Source: Solirubrobacter deserti | Lineage (GTDB): Bacteria; Actinomycetota; Thermoleophilia; Solirubrobacterales; Solirubrobacteraceae | Direction: 5' to 3' | Assembly: GCF_027587175.1 (NCBI RefSeq) | Contig: NZ_JAPCID010000067.1 | Coordinates: 1-38,530, forward strand | Length of the DNA: 38,530 nt | Shown: piece after piece, positions 15,791 through 24,972 of the stretch | How positions within the stretch are numbered: position 1 is the first letter of the stretch | Layout: the number at the start of each line of letters is the position of its first letter | Made by a program: the position numbers and the translations under genes | The notes under the pieces: model-generated | What the model saw: only the letters and a program-made list of their open reading frames with translations | What the model was told of the DNA's origin: nothing | The model's database searches: none

Positions 15791-17161
15791 ATGAGCGACG
15801 GCCTCATCCGATCGCTCGTGGACAGCGCCGCGACGCTCGTGTTCGTCAAGGACCCCGACGGGCGGTACCTGTTCGTCAACCGGCGCTTCGAGGCCCGGTT
15901 CGGGCTCGCGCCGGGCGAGGCCGTGGGCTGCACGGACTTCGACCTGTTCCCGCACGCGGCGGCCGCGGCGTATACGGGCAACGACCGCGCCGTGCTGCGC
16001 TCCGGACGCGCGCTCGAGGTCGAGGAGCCGACCGAGGCCGGCGACGGGCGGTGGCTCTCCAACAAGTTCCCGCTGCTGGACGAGGGCGGCGCGGTGTACG
16101 CGCTCGGCGGCATCGCCAGCGACATCAGCGCCAGGACCGGGCGGCTGTTGCACGTCAGCCACGAGCTGCGGACGCCACTGAACGCGATCCTCGGCTTCGG
16201 GCAGCTGCTGGCGCTGGAGCCGCTACCCGCGACGGCTCAGTCGAACGTGGACCGGATCCTGCACGCGGGCCGGCATCTGCTCGCGGTCGTCGAGGACGTG
16301 TTGGAAGCGCCGCGCGTCGCGATCGAGCCCGTGCACGCGCCCGAGCCGCTGGCCGAGGCGCTCGAGCTGGTGCGCCCGCTCGCGCGTGAGCGCGGCATCG
16401 AGCTCTCCGCCGACCTCCACGGCGGGATGCACCGGTGGTGCGCGGCCGATCGCCGGCGGCTGGCCCAGGCGCTGCTGAACCTGCTCGCCAACGCGGTCAA
16501 GTACAACCGGCGCGGCGGGGTCGTGCGGGTGACGATGCGCGTGAGCGGTGGGACGCTGCGCTACCTGGTGACGGACACGGGGCCGGGGCTCGATCCCGCG
16601 CAGCAGCGACGCGTGTTCGAGCCGTTCGCGCGGCTGGCGCCCGACGATGAGGGCACAGGGCTCGGCCTGCCGCTCTCGCGGTCACTCGTCGAGGCGATGG
16701 GCGGGCGGCTCGGCATCCAGCACTCGGCGCCGGGGGAGGGCTCGACGTTCCTCGTCGAGCTGCCGCTGGTCGCCGCACCGCCCGCTGCGACCGACGCGGG
16801 CGTTGCCGGCGACCTCCCGCCGCTGAAGGTGCTGTACGTCGACGATGACCGTTCCAGCCTCGAGCTCGTGCGCGACCTCCTCACGACCGCGGAGCTGACT
16901 CCCGCGATGGAGGGCGCCATCGTCGTCGACCGGGCCGCGCGGCACCGGCCCGACGTGATCCTGCTCGACCTGCACCTGCCCGACGTCGCGGGGGAGGAGG
17001 TGCTGCGCCGGCTGCGGGCCGACCCGCGCACGCGCGCGATCCCGGTCGTGGTGCTGAGCGCCGACGCGACGCCTCCGCGGCTGGACGTCGAGGGGTACGT
17101 CACCAAGCCGCTGGACGTCGGGGCGTTGGTCGACGCGGTGCGGGCGGCGCTGAAGGCGTGA
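15791..17161 (+). CDS. PAS-domain hybrid histidine kinase with C-terminal receiver
   Basis: A 456-aa cytoplasmic sensor kinase. Residues 1-115 are a PAS domain (VFVKDPDGRYLFVNRRFEARFG). The phosphoacceptor is His124 in HVSHELRTPLNAILGFGQ. The ATPase domain has an N box LLANAVKYN, a G1 box DTGPGLD and a G2 box GTGLGLPLS. Residues 345-456 are a receiver with acidic pair VDDD, phosphoacceptor Asp393 in VILLDLHLPD, and KPLD. No membrane segment is present. ATG 15791 is the clearest start, but an upstream in-frame alternative cannot be excluded. The stop overlaps the GTG of the following NarL-type regulator (GTGA), so the two form a translationally coupled signalling pair. Confidence 0.9.
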   Translation: MSDGLIRSLVDSAATLVFVKDPDGRYLFVNRRFEARFGLAPGEAVGCTDFDLFPHAAAAAYTGNDRAVLRSGRALEVEEPTEAGDGRWLSNKFPLLDEGGAVYALGGIASDISARTGRLLHVSHELRTPLNAILGFGQLLALEPLPATAQSNVDRILHAGRHLLAVVEDVLEAPRVAIEPVHAPEPLAEALELVRPLARERGIELSADLHGGMHRWCAADRRRLAQALLNLLANAVKYNRRGGVVRVTMRVSGGTLRYLVTDTGPGLDPAQQRRVFEPFARLAPDDEGTGLGLPLSRSLVEAMGGRLGIQHSAPGEGSTFLVELPLVAAPPAATDAGVAGDLPPLKVLYVDDDRSSLELVRDLLTTAELTPAMEGAIVVDRAARHRPDVILLDLHLPDVAGEEVLRRLRADPRTRAIPVVVLSADATPPRLDVEGYVTKPLDVGALVDAVRAALKA

Positions 17162-17799
17162 CGCGCGTGACCGTGCTCGTCGCCGAGGACCACCCGGTGT
17201 TCCGGGAAGGGCTGACGCGCGCGATCGCGCAGCGCCCGGACCTGTCGCTCATCGCGGCCGTCGACGACGGCCGCCGGGCGCTCGACGACATCCACGATCT
17301 CGCGCCCGCGGTCGCCGTGCTCGACCTCGGCCTGCCCGGCCTCGACGGGCTGACCGTGATCGAGACGATCGCGCGCGAGCGCCTGGCCACGCGCTGCGTC
17401 GTCGTGTCCGCACTCGATGACAGCGCCACCGTCTACCGCGCGATCGCCGCCGGCGCCCGCGGCTACGTCCCCAAGACGGTCGCGAGCGCCGACATCTGCG
17501 ACGCGATCGAGCGCGTCGCGCGCGGCCAGACCGTCCTGCGCCCTGAGGTCCAGGACGGCCTCGCCGACGAGATTCGCCTGCGCCGCGAGCGCGGCGACGA
17601 GGGGCCGGTCCTCACCCCGCGCGAGGCGCAGATCGTCCGGTTGGCGGCCGACGGCTACGCGAACGCCGAGATCGCCCGCGAGCTGCACGTGAGCACCGCG
17701 ACGATCAAGACCCACCTGCAGCACATCTTCGAGAAGCTCGAGGTCTCCGACCGCGCCGCCGCGGTCGCCAAGGCGATCCGCCGCGGCCTGATCCCCTGA
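17158..17799 (+). CDS. NarL/FixJ-family response regulator
   Basis: A 213-aa regulator. The receiver has acidic residues in VLVAEDHPVF and phosphoacceptor Asp56 in VAVLDLGLPGLDG. The C-terminal LuxR-type helix-turn-helix spans LTPREAQIVRLAADGYANAEIARELHVSTATIKTHLQHIFEKL. GTG 17158 overlaps the hybrid kinase stop by 4 bp, so it is very likely the partner of that kinase, directly or through its receiver. A second in-frame GTG lies at 17167. Target genes are not evident. Confidence 0.93.
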   Translation: MTRVTVLVAEDHPVFREGLTRAIAQRPDLSLIAAVDDGRRALDDIHDLAPAVAVLDLGLPGLDGLTVIETIARERLATRCVVVSALDDSATVYRAIAAGARGYVPKTVASADICDAIERVARGQTVLRPEVQDGLADEIRLRRERGDEGPVLTPREAQIVRLAADGYANAEIARELHVSTATIKTHLQHIFEKLEVSDRAAAVAKAIRRGLIP

Positions 17800-17820
17800 C
17801 CTCTACGGTTGTCGGCTCGC

Positions 17821-18420
17821 ATGCCGCGCCTGACCGTCACTCCCACGTTCGTTGCGGCCATGGCGGTGATCGGCCTGCTCGCCGGCCGCCACGCCCGCGA
17901 GACCGAGGTCGTCGACGCGCCCGAGGTGCCGAGCCTTCCGAGCACGCCCACGCCGGAGGAGATGAGCGCGTGGCTGGACGTGGTCAACGACTTCGACTAC
18001 CCGAGGTACGCCATGCCGTGGGGGTGGGTGCTCGTGGCGGGCGTCGGCGCCGCGCTGATCTTCGCGCTCTCGATCGTGGCACACGAGCTCGGGCACCTGG
18101 TCGTCGCCAAGCTCGCGGCCGCCGACGTCACGGGGCTCACGCTGCACGCGGCCGGCGGGTTCGTGGAGCTCGCGCACGACGGGCGGCTGAGCCGCGCGGA
18201 GTTCTCCCTGATCGTCGTGGCCGGGCCGCTGGTCACCGCCATCCTCGCCGCCGCCGGTTGGGTGCTCATGGGCGTCGAGTGGCCAGACGGCCCGGGCGGC
18301 ATCGTCGCCGACGATCTGGTCCCGTTCCTGGTGTGGACGAACGCGCTGGCGCTCGTGGTCAACCTGCTGCCGATTCGCGGGCTCGACGGCTGGCTCCTGC
18401 TGCGCGGCGCGGTCCGATAG
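17821..18420 (+). CDS. M50-type membrane metalloprotease-like protein
   Basis: A 199-aa membrane protein with the zinc motif HELGH at residues 88-92 inside a hydrophobic helix (ALSIVAHELGHLVVAK) and NLLPIRGLDG, equivalent to the second M50 motif that supplies the third zinc ligand Asp. Four or five hydrophobic segments are seen. The protein is small for a site-2 protease and lacks a PDZ domain. Family members cleave membrane-bound anti-sigma factors or pro-proteins within the membrane; no substrate gene adjoins. The gene starts 21 bp after the NarL regulator and may be co-transcribed with it. Confidence 0.85.
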   Translation: MPRLTVTPTFVAAMAVIGLLAGRHARETEVVDAPEVPSLPSTPTPEEMSAWLDVVNDFDYPRYAMPWGWVLVAGVGAALIFALSIVAHELGHLVVAKLAAADVTGLTLHAAGGFVELAHDGRLSRAEFSLIVVAGPLVTAILAAAGWVLMGVEWPDGPGGIVADDLVPFLVWTNALALVVNLLPIRGLDGWLLLRGAVR

Positions 18421-18439
18421 GCGGTGGCCGTCTTGGAAC

Positions 18440-19141
18440 CTAGGTCGGCCAGCGCTCGCTCGGTTTCAGTGGCATGCAGGACAGGAAGAGCGGGGCTCGC
18501 GGGTCACGATTCAATTGGTTGTGGAGCAAGGCGGTCAGCTCGTCGGCGGCACGCGCGACATCGCTCTCGGCGAGCGACACCGTCCATTCGTCGTCATCGC
18601 GCGGGGTTTCGGGCGACAAGATCATCTCCCCGTCGCGCACGAACGCCCACGCCCAGGTCTCGGCCGGCTGCCCTCCCTCGATTGAGAGCTTCCCGCGGCC
18701 CACGTGGGCGAGCGCGCGAAGCGCGAAGCCGATGTGCGCGGCGTGCGACGCCTCCAGTGCAGGCGGATCGACATCGCCGATGAGTCCCGGATGGACCAGG
18801 ACCTCGACCAGCTCGGCGTCCGCACGAACGCCCAGCCCTTCGCGCAAGGCGTGGTCGAGCGTCTCGGAGCTCGCGCGCGCGGAATAGGAGATGCCGACCG
18901 GTTTGGCCCAAGCGTCGACGACGTGAACGAAGCCGTGGTCGCGCAGCCACGCTTCGCCGCTCCTGCGCCGGCCGCGATGCCGCCACCCGCCACCGGGCTC
19001 GCCGACGCGCAGTTCCAAGGACCCGTCGACGGCGGCGCAGATCGCGCACCACTGGTCCTCGTTGTCTGCTGCCGCGAGCATCACGGTCCCGCGCAGGTCG
19101 ACGGCGCGCTTCACCGCTCGCTCGATTGCTGCGACGCTCAC
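18440..19141 (-). CDS. Uncharacterised cytoplasmic protein
   Basis: A 233-aa soluble protein without signal peptide or membrane segment. It has two apparent halves: LRGTVMLAAADNEDQWCAI...WLRDHGFVHVVDAWAKPV, then SETLDHALREGLGVRADAELVEVLVHPGL and a C-terminal part ending SCMPLKPSERWPT. The WLxxHGF...AWAKP pattern and the spacing faintly resemble TY-Chap-type domains, but this is not a firm match. GTG 19141 is the likely start, because a long upstream extension in this frame is Arg- and Ser-rich and overlaps the divergent gene. It converges with the M50 gene. Function unknown. Confidence 0.7.
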   Translation of the reverse strand: MSVAAIERAVKRAVDLRGTVMLAAADNEDQWCAICAAVDGSLELRVGEPGGGWRHRGRRRSGEAWLRDHGFVHVVDAWAKPVGISYSARASSETLDHALREGLGVRADAELVEVLVHPGLIGDVDPPALEASHAAHIGFALRALAHVGRGKLSIEGGQPAETWAWAFVRDGEMILSPETPRDDDEWTVSLAESDVARAADELTALLHNQLNRDPRAPLFLSCMPLKPSERWPT

Positions 19142-19266
19142 CGTACGGCTGCTACCCGCAAGAGCGGGCCACCGCTCCCCTGGGTTCGCGCGGCGTCGCG
19201 GCGGGTGGCGGAACCACACGCGCGGTCGCCATCCGCGTGCCGCGCAGCGGTTAGAGTCGCGCCGAC

Positions 19267-20788
19267 ATGAGGAACGCATAGTGCTGGTGGGCTTGGTGCT
19301 CGCCGCGGCGACGATGGGCGGCGCGCCGGCGGTGGCGGCGGAGTCAGTCACGGTGGGTACGACCGAGCCGGCTGTGGCGCTCGATCCCGCCGGCGCCTAC
19401 GAGCTCGGCTCTCAGCAGCTGATCGGCAACGTGTTCCAGACCCTGCTGAGCGTCCCGCCCGGGGGCCATCGGCCCAAGCCGGACGCCGCCCGCCGCTGCG
19501 CCTTCCGGAGCGCGAAGACGTACGTCTGCAGGTTGCGCGGCGGGCTGCGGTTCTCCAACGGCGACCGGCTCACCGCAGCCGACGTGAAGTTCTCGCTCGA
19601 CCGGGTGATCAACATCGCCGACCCGACCGGGCCGTCCACGCTGCTCAGCAACCTCAGGCACGTCGACGCCGAAGGCCAGACGGTCACGATGCACCTGCGC
19701 CGCGCGGACGCCACGTGGCCGTCCGTGCTCAGCCACACCGTCGGTGCGATCGTCCCGCGGCGGGTGTTCCCGGCCCGCCGCCTGCTCGCCGACCGCAAGG
19801 TGATCGGCTCCGGGCCGTACAAGCTGGACCGCTACATCCCCGATCGGCAGGCCGTGCTGTCGCGCAACGCGCGCTACTCGGGCTCCACGAAGCCGAAGAC
19901 CAAGACGGTCACGGTGACCTACTTCCCAACCGGCGCCGCGCTGAAGACGGCGATCGAGCAGGGCGCCGTCGACATCGCCTTCCGCGGGTTCGCCGCGGCC
20001 GAGATCGCCGCCCTCCGTGCCCAGCCCGCAGTGCAGGTGCTGGAGGGACCCGGGGCCGAGATCCACTACCTCGTGTTCGACCTCGCCAAGGTGCCGAACG
20101 TCCTTGTCCGCCAGGCGGTCGCGCAGGTGGTCGACCGGTCCGCGCTCGCGAGCGCGGCGTACGCCGACACGGTCACGCCACTGCCTTCGATGGTTCCGGC
20201 GGCTGTCCCGGGGTCCAAGCCGTCGTTTCAGGCCATGTACGGAGCGCCCGACGCGGAGAAGGCGCGGAGGCTGCTCGCGGCCGCGGGCCTCACCCCGCCG
20301 GTCGCGCTCGACGCCTGGTACACGCCCTCCCGCTACGGTCCCGAGGAGCAGGCCGGCATGGCCGAGATCCGCCGTCAGCTCGAGGCCACCGGCCTGTTCA
20401 CGGTCACACTCGGCGCGACGCAGTGGGACGCGTTCAAAGAGGACGCGTTCTCCCGCCACCGGTACTCGAGCTACGCCCTCGGCTGGTTCCCCGACTACCT
20501 GGACGCCGACAACTTCCTCAGCCGTTCCTGCGCGACGGCGGCTTCCTGGCCAACGGCTACGAGAACGCGACCGTCAACCGCAACCTCGACCTACAACTGC
20601 GAACCACCCGCGAGACGGCGCGACTGCAGATCATCGGCGAGCTCCAGGACGCCGTCGCCCGCGACGTCCCGCTGCTGCCGCTCTGGGAACGCAAGCAGAT
20701 CGCGGTGGTCCGGCCGGGCGTTGCAGGAGTCCGGGAGAGCTTCGACGCCTCGCTCCAGCTGCGGTTCTCGCTCCTGTCGAAGCCCTAG
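19267..20788 (+). CDS. Peptide-type ABC transporter solute-binding protein (SBP_bac_5), frameshifted
   Basis: An extracytoplasmic binding protein of about 507 aa for peptides or similar ligands. Family features are VTVGTTEPAVALDPAGAYE, LRGGLRFSNGDRLTAADVKF, VIGSGPYKLDRY and WFPDYLDADNFLS. At 20521-20524 the frame breaks; one extra C restores the family sequence LSPFLRDGGFLANGYEN. At the start, GTG 19281 has a GAGGA site upstream and gives a short signal peptide. ATG 19267 has TAGAGT 9 nt upstream and would give a better signal peptide, but only if one base is missing near 19275. No permease or ATPase genes are adjacent, so it is an orphan receptor that would rely on components elsewhere. Confidence 0.82.
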
Positions 20789-20810
20789 CGAGTTGGGAGG
20801 CAGCTGTCGG

Positions 20811-21497
20811 TCACGGCGCCGGACGCTTGCCGGGGGAGACCACGCCGCATTCGTAGGCGATGATCACGGCGTGGATCCGGTCGCGTGCGTTGAGCTTGTT
20901 CAGCACGTTGCGGACGTGACTTTTCACGGTCGTGTCCTCGACGGTCAGCGCGGCGGCGATCTCACGGTTGGAGCGCCCCTGGGCGATGAGCAGGAACACC
21001 TCGAGCTCGCGTGGCGTGAGGTCGGCCAGCCGGGTATCCGGGGAGGAGCCCACGATCGGCTGCTCGATCACCCGCTCGATCACGCGTCGTGTCACCGCGG
21101 GTGAGAGCAGCGCGTCGCCGAGGGCGACGACATGGATCGCACGCAGCAGATCCTCGGGGGTGCTGCGCTTGAGCAGGAAGCCGCTGGCGCCGGCGCGCAG
21201 TGCGCCGACGACGTACTCGTCCTCGTCGAAGGTCGTGAGCATGAGCACGCGAGCGTCGGGCACCCGTGCGATCAGCTCGCGGGTCGCGGTGATGCCGTCC
21301 ATCTGGGGCATTCGGACGTCCATCAGCACGACGTCGGGGTGCTGGTGTGGCGCGCGGCGCAGTGCGATGTCGCCGTCCTCGGCCTCGGCGACGACCTCGA
21401 GCGTCGGGTCGCTGGAGAGGATCAGGCGCAGGCCGCGGCGGACGAGGTCGTCGTCGTCGACCAGCATCACGCGGATCGGACCGTTCGCTTCGGTCAC
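20811..21497 (-). CDS. NarL/FixJ-family response regulator
   Basis: A 228-aa regulator with receiver acidic cluster MLVDDDD, phosphoacceptor Asp60 in VVLMDVRMPQMDG, and a LuxR-type helix-turn-helix (LTPRELEVFLLIAQGRSNREIAAALTVEDTTVKSHVRNVLNKL). GTG 21497 overlaps the kinase stop as GTGA, so kinase and regulator are translationally coupled. It very likely acts on the palindrome between the kinase gene and the divergent MMPL gene, as in many actinobacterial kinase-NarL-MMPL clusters; the site assignment is inference. Confidence 0.94.
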   Translation of the reverse strand: MTEANGPIRVMLVDDDDLVRRGLRLILSSDPTLEVVAEAEDGDIALRRAPHQHPDVVLMDVRMPQMDGITATRELIARVPDARVLMLTTFDEDEYVVGALRAGASGFLLKRSTPEDLLRAIHVVALGDALLSPAVTRRVIERVIEQPIVGSSPDTRLADLTPRELEVFLLIAQGRSNREIAAALTVEDTTVKSHVRNVLNKLNARDRIHAVIIAYECGVVSPGKRPAP

Positions 21498-22645
21498 GGC
21501 GCGCTTCGGCGGTAGGGCAGCGCGGCGCGGACCTCGAAGCGGTCCCCGACGCGGCGAGCGTCGAGCGTGCCGCCGAGCAGAGCGGCACGCTCTCGCATGC
21601 CGGTCAGGCCGTGGCCGCCCTCGGCTCGCGCCGTCGCGCCGGCGGCGACGGGGTTGGAGACGGTGAGCGCGAGCACGCCGTCGCGGCACTCGAGCGTCAG
21701 CTCGGCGGCGCCGGTTCCGTGGCGCGCGGCGTTGGTCATCGCCTCCTGAGCGATGCGATAGGCGGCGCGATCGATCGGTGGCGGCAGTCGCAGCTCCGGG
21801 CTCGTGCGGTCGCGCAGCGAGAAGTCGAGCCCGGCGGCCCGGTGGCGCTCGACGAGCGCGGCGATCCGGTCGATGCCGGGCAGCGGCTCCAGGTCGGCCG
21901 GCGCGCCGTTGCGCAGTCCGCCCAGGATCGCGTCGAGGTCCTGCATGCTCTCGCGCGCGAGCGCCTCGATGGTCGCGATCGCCTCGCGGCTGCGCTCCGG
22001 CTGGCTGTCCTGGACGAGCCGCGCCGCTCCGGCTTGGATGAGGATCGAGTTGATCGCGTGTCCGGCCGAGTCGTGCAACTCGCGAGCGATCCGCGTTCGC
22101 TCCTCGGCGACCGCGAGGCGCTGCTCGCGCGCAACACGCTCGCGCTCCTGCGCGGCGCGCTGCCGTGTGAGCCGGCGGCGATCGCCGACGATCCAGCCGC
22201 CCGCCCACAGCAGCGCGGTGATCGCGTACTCGCCCGGCTCGGGGTCGAAGCGAGCCCAGGCCAGGGCGACGAACGCGGCGAAGCCGACGACGCAGACGAT
22301 CAGGATCGAGACGGCGTCCTGTCTGCGGTGGCGCTCGGCGAGTGTGGCGAGGATGATCGCCGGAGCGAGCACGGTCAGCGCCGCGTAGTCGAGCGCGACG
22401 AGCACTACCGTGCCGGCGAGGACCGCCACCAGCGCCGCGCGCGGCGTCCGGTGACGCGCCAGCAGCGGGAGCGTGGCGAGCAGGCAGACCGCGACGCCGA
22501 CCACGTCGGCTTCGCGCGCGTCGCCGGCCTTCGCGCCGAACGCCTGGCTGGCCATCTGCACGACCGAGAACGCGAGTACGGCAGCCGTCAGCGCGATGTC
22601 GAGCGCGAGTTGGCGCGAGCTCGGCGCGGGGCTGGTCGTGGACAC
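21494..22645 (-). CDS. Sensor histidine kinase (HisKA_3 type)
   Basis: A 383-aa membrane kinase. The first ~155 residues hold about five or six membrane helices with short loops, so signals are probably sensed within or at the membrane. The HisKA_3 box ERTRIARELHDSAGHAINS carries the phosphoacceptor His191. The ATPase domain has EAMTNAARHG and GGHGLTGMRERAALLGG. GTG 22645 is chosen because TAGCCT sits 7 nt upstream, giving a leaderless mRNA. It is coupled to the NarL regulator downstream and is divergent from the MMPL exporter, its likely regulatory target. Confidence 0.92.
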   Translation of the reverse strand: MSTTSPAPSSRQLALDIALTAAVLAFSVVQMASQAFGAKAGDAREADVVGVAVCLLATLPLLARHRTPRAALVAVLAGTVVLVALDYAALTVLAPAIILATLAERHRRQDAVSILIVCVVGFAAFVALAWARFDPEPGEYAITALLWAGGWIVGDRRRLTRQRAAQERERVAREQRLAVAEERTRIARELHDSAGHAINSILIQAGAARLVQDSQPERSREAIATIEALARESMQDLDAILGGLRNGAPADLEPLPGIDRIAALVERHRAAGLDFSLRDRTSPELRLPPPIDRAAYRIAQEAMTNAARHGTGAAELTLECRDGVLALTVSNPVAAGATARAEGGHGLTGMRERAALLGGTLDARRVGDRFEVRAALPYRRSAP

Positions 22646-22652
22646 GAGGCGA

Positions 22653-22771
22653 AGGCTAGTGCTGTCCCGGCGGCCCGGATACCTCCCGCGGCAGGAGGCG
22701 TCTCCTCCCACGGGAGGAGACCGAGGATCCGTCGAGCGGACGTTTCGCGCGGACTGGAGCCGATCTAGCTT
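22653..22771. promoter_or_regulatory. Divergent promoter region with palindromic operator candidate
   Basis: TCTCCTCCC (22701-22709) and GGGAGGAGA (22712-22720) form a perfect 9-bp inverted repeat with a 2-nt centre. A second, looser pair CCTCC/GGAGG lies at 22682-22698. The -10 elements are TAGCCT (minus, 22658-22653) for the kinase and TAGCTT (22766-22771) for the MMPL gene, both 7-8 nt from a start codon. Neither has a recognisable -35, as expected for activated promoters. The main palindrome centre lies about 69 nt upstream of the MMPL start. Confidence 0.6.
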
Positions 22772-22779
22772 CGCCGATC

Positions 22780-24972
22780 ATGCGAACGACACCGATCTCT
22801 CCGCCGCCGATCGACCGCACCGGACGCTGGCTCGCGGCCCTCACCCAGTGGGTGCTCGCCCACAAGCGCCTGGTCGCGGTCGGCTGGCTCGCGCTCACCT
22901 TGCTCGGGTTCTACGGGTCCACGCAGGTCACCGGCGCGCTCGACGAGAACTTCACGATGCCCGACAGCGCGAGCACCGTCACGAACGAGCGGATCGTCAG
23001 TCGGTTCGACTCGGGCGGGGCGACCCCGCCGCTCGTCGCCGTCGTCACGCTGCCACCCGGCACGACGGCAAGCTCGGCGGCGGTCCGTGCCGACCTGCGC
23101 GCGCTCGAGCGGGACATGGCGCGCGCCGTCCCCGGCGCGCGCATCGCGTCCTTCGGCTCCACATCCGAGTCGGCCTACGTCTCAGAGGACGGCCGCACCA
23201 CGTTCGCGATCGTGCATCCGCCGTCGGCCGCGGTCGGCGACAACGGCCCGAGCGGAAGCGAGATCAGCGAAGAGACGCTGGCGCGCGCCGAGCAGGCCGC
23301 CGCCGACGCGCGCGTGGGCGGCGCCGAGGTACGGCTCACGGGGAACGCCCTGCTGGCCAGCGAGGCGCCAGGCGAAAGCGGTCCCGCCTTCCTGAGCGAG
23401 ACGCTCCTCGCCGGCGTCGGCGCACTGATCGTGCTGGTGTTCGTCTTCGCGTCCGCACTCGCCCTCGTGCCGCTGCTGATGGCGATCGTCGCGATCCCGG
23501 TCACACTGCTGGCCGTCTGGGGGCTCACCGCGCTGACCGAGGTCAACCTGGTCGTCGTCTTCCTCGTCTCGCTGATCGGCCTCGGCGTCGCGATCGACTA
23601 CGCGCTCCTGGTCGTCATGCGCTGGCGCGAGGAACGCGACCGCGGGTTGAGCAACGAGCAGGCGATCGTGCACGCCGCCGGAACCGCCGGGCGCGCCGTG
23701 CTGTTCAGCGGCACCACCGTGGCGATCGGACTGCTCGCCGCGCTGGTGCTGCCCGTGCCGTTCCTGCGCTCGATGGGCTTCGGCGGCCTGCTCATCCCGC
23801 TCGCGTCCGTCGCCGTCGCGCTCACGCTGCTGCCCGTCGTGCTCGCCACGGTCGGACCGGTCGCCGACGCCCGCCGGCTGCGCCGCACCGACCGCGCCGA
23901 GCGACACTGGGCCGCCTGGGCGCGCCTCGTCATCGGCAACCGTGTCGCCGCCACGCTCGGCGGCGCCGCCCTGCTCGTCGCGCTCTGCGTGGCCGCGCAG
24001 GGCATCCTCCTCGGCAGCCCCGAGGCCCGCTCACTCGGCGGCACCGGCGCCCCCAAGGCCGCGCTCGAGCAACTCGAGCGCTCCGGCATCGGCGCGGCGC
24101 CGCTCACGCCGGTCGAGGTCCTCACCCCGGCCAACCGCGCGGCCGACACCGTCGCCCGCCTCGCCGCAGTCGACGGCGTCCGCGCCGCGAGCGCACCCGG
24201 TGGCGCATGGCGAGCCGGCGATCAAGCCGTCGTCGAGGTCCTCACCCGCAGCGACACGAACTCGCAGGCGGGACGCGCGGCGATCGGCGCCCTGCGCACC
24301 GCCGCCGCCACGCTACCGGCGACGACCATCGGCGGCAGCACCGCGCAGACGATCGACTTCATCGACGGCGTCTACGGCTCGTTCCCGCTGATGCTCGCGC
24401 TGATCTCGATCGTCACGTTCGTGCTGCTCGCACGAGCGTTCCGCTCCATCGTGCTGCCGGCGAAGGCGATCGCGATGAACCTGCTGTCCGTCTTCGCGAC
24501 CTGGGGCGTGATGACGCTCGTCTGGCAGCACGGCGTCGGCACCGAGCTGGTGTTCGGCGTCGGCCCCGACGGAGCGGTGCAGTCGTGGGCACCGGTGATC
24601 GTCTTCGCGTTCATCTACGGGCTCTCGATGGACTACGAGGTGTTCATCCTCGCCAGGATGCGCGAGGAATACGACCGCACCGGCTCCACCGACGAGGCGG
24701 TCGTGCGCGGGATGGCCGGCACCGGGCGGCTCGTGACCAGCGCGGCGCTGATCGTCTTCCTCGCGTTCGCCTCGATGGCGACCGCCGGCGACAGAGACCT
24801 GCAGGTGCTTGCCACCGGACTCGCCGCAGGCGTCCTGATCGACGCGCTCATCGTACGCTCGCTGCTCGTCCCCGCCACCGTCTCGTGGCTCGGCCGCTGG
24901 AACTGGTGGATGCCCGAGCGTGGCCGACGGCTCCTGCGCCTGCCCGCGATCACGCCGGCGGCCGAATCGTGA
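22780..24972 (+). CDS. MMPL-family (RND superfamily) transporter
   Basis: A 730-aa inner-membrane exporter with the two-fold MMPL layout. A first helix (LVAVGWLALTLLGFYGSTQVT) precedes an extracytoplasmic loop with TMPDSASTVTNERIVSRF. A helix bundle with GLGVAIDYALLVVMRWREE carries the intramembrane Asp-Tyr pair used for proton flow. The second half repeats this with YGLSMDYEVFILARMREEYD. Relatives move lipids or hydrophobic drugs. ATG 22780 lies 8 nt after TAGCTT. The divergent kinase and NarL regulator point to induction by membrane-active compounds; that is inference. Confidence 0.94.
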   Translation: MRTTPISPPPIDRTGRWLAALTQWVLAHKRLVAVGWLALTLLGFYGSTQVTGALDENFTMPDSASTVTNERIVSRFDSGGATPPLVAVVTLPPGTTASSAAVRADLRALERDMARAVPGARIASFGSTSESAYVSEDGRTTFAIVHPPSAAVGDNGPSGSEISEETLARAEQAAADARVGGAEVRLTGNALLASEAPGESGPAFLSETLLAGVGALIVLVFVFASALALVPLLMAIVAIPVTLLAVWGLTALTEVNLVVVFLVSLIGLGVAIDYALLVVMRWREERDRGLSNEQAIVHAAGTAGRAVLFSGTTVAIGLLAALVLPVPFLRSMGFGGLLIPLASVAVALTLLPVVLATVGPVADARRLRRTDRAERHWAAWARLVIGNRVAATLGGAALLVALCVAAQGILLGSPEARSLGGTGAPKAALEQLERSGIGAAPLTPVEVLTPANRAADTVARLAAVDGVRAASAPGGAWRAGDQAVVEVLTRSDTNSQAGRAAIGALRTAAATLPATTIGGSTAQTIDFIDGVYGSFPLMLALISIVTFVLLARAFRSIVLPAKAIAMNLLSVFATWGVMTLVWQHGVGTELVFGVGPDGAVQSWAPVIVFAFIYGLSMDYEVFILARMREEYDRTGSTDEAVVRGMAGTGRLVTSAALIVFLAFASMATAGDRDLQVLATGLAAGVLIDALIVRSLLVPATVSWLGRWNWWMPERGRRLLRLPAITPAAES

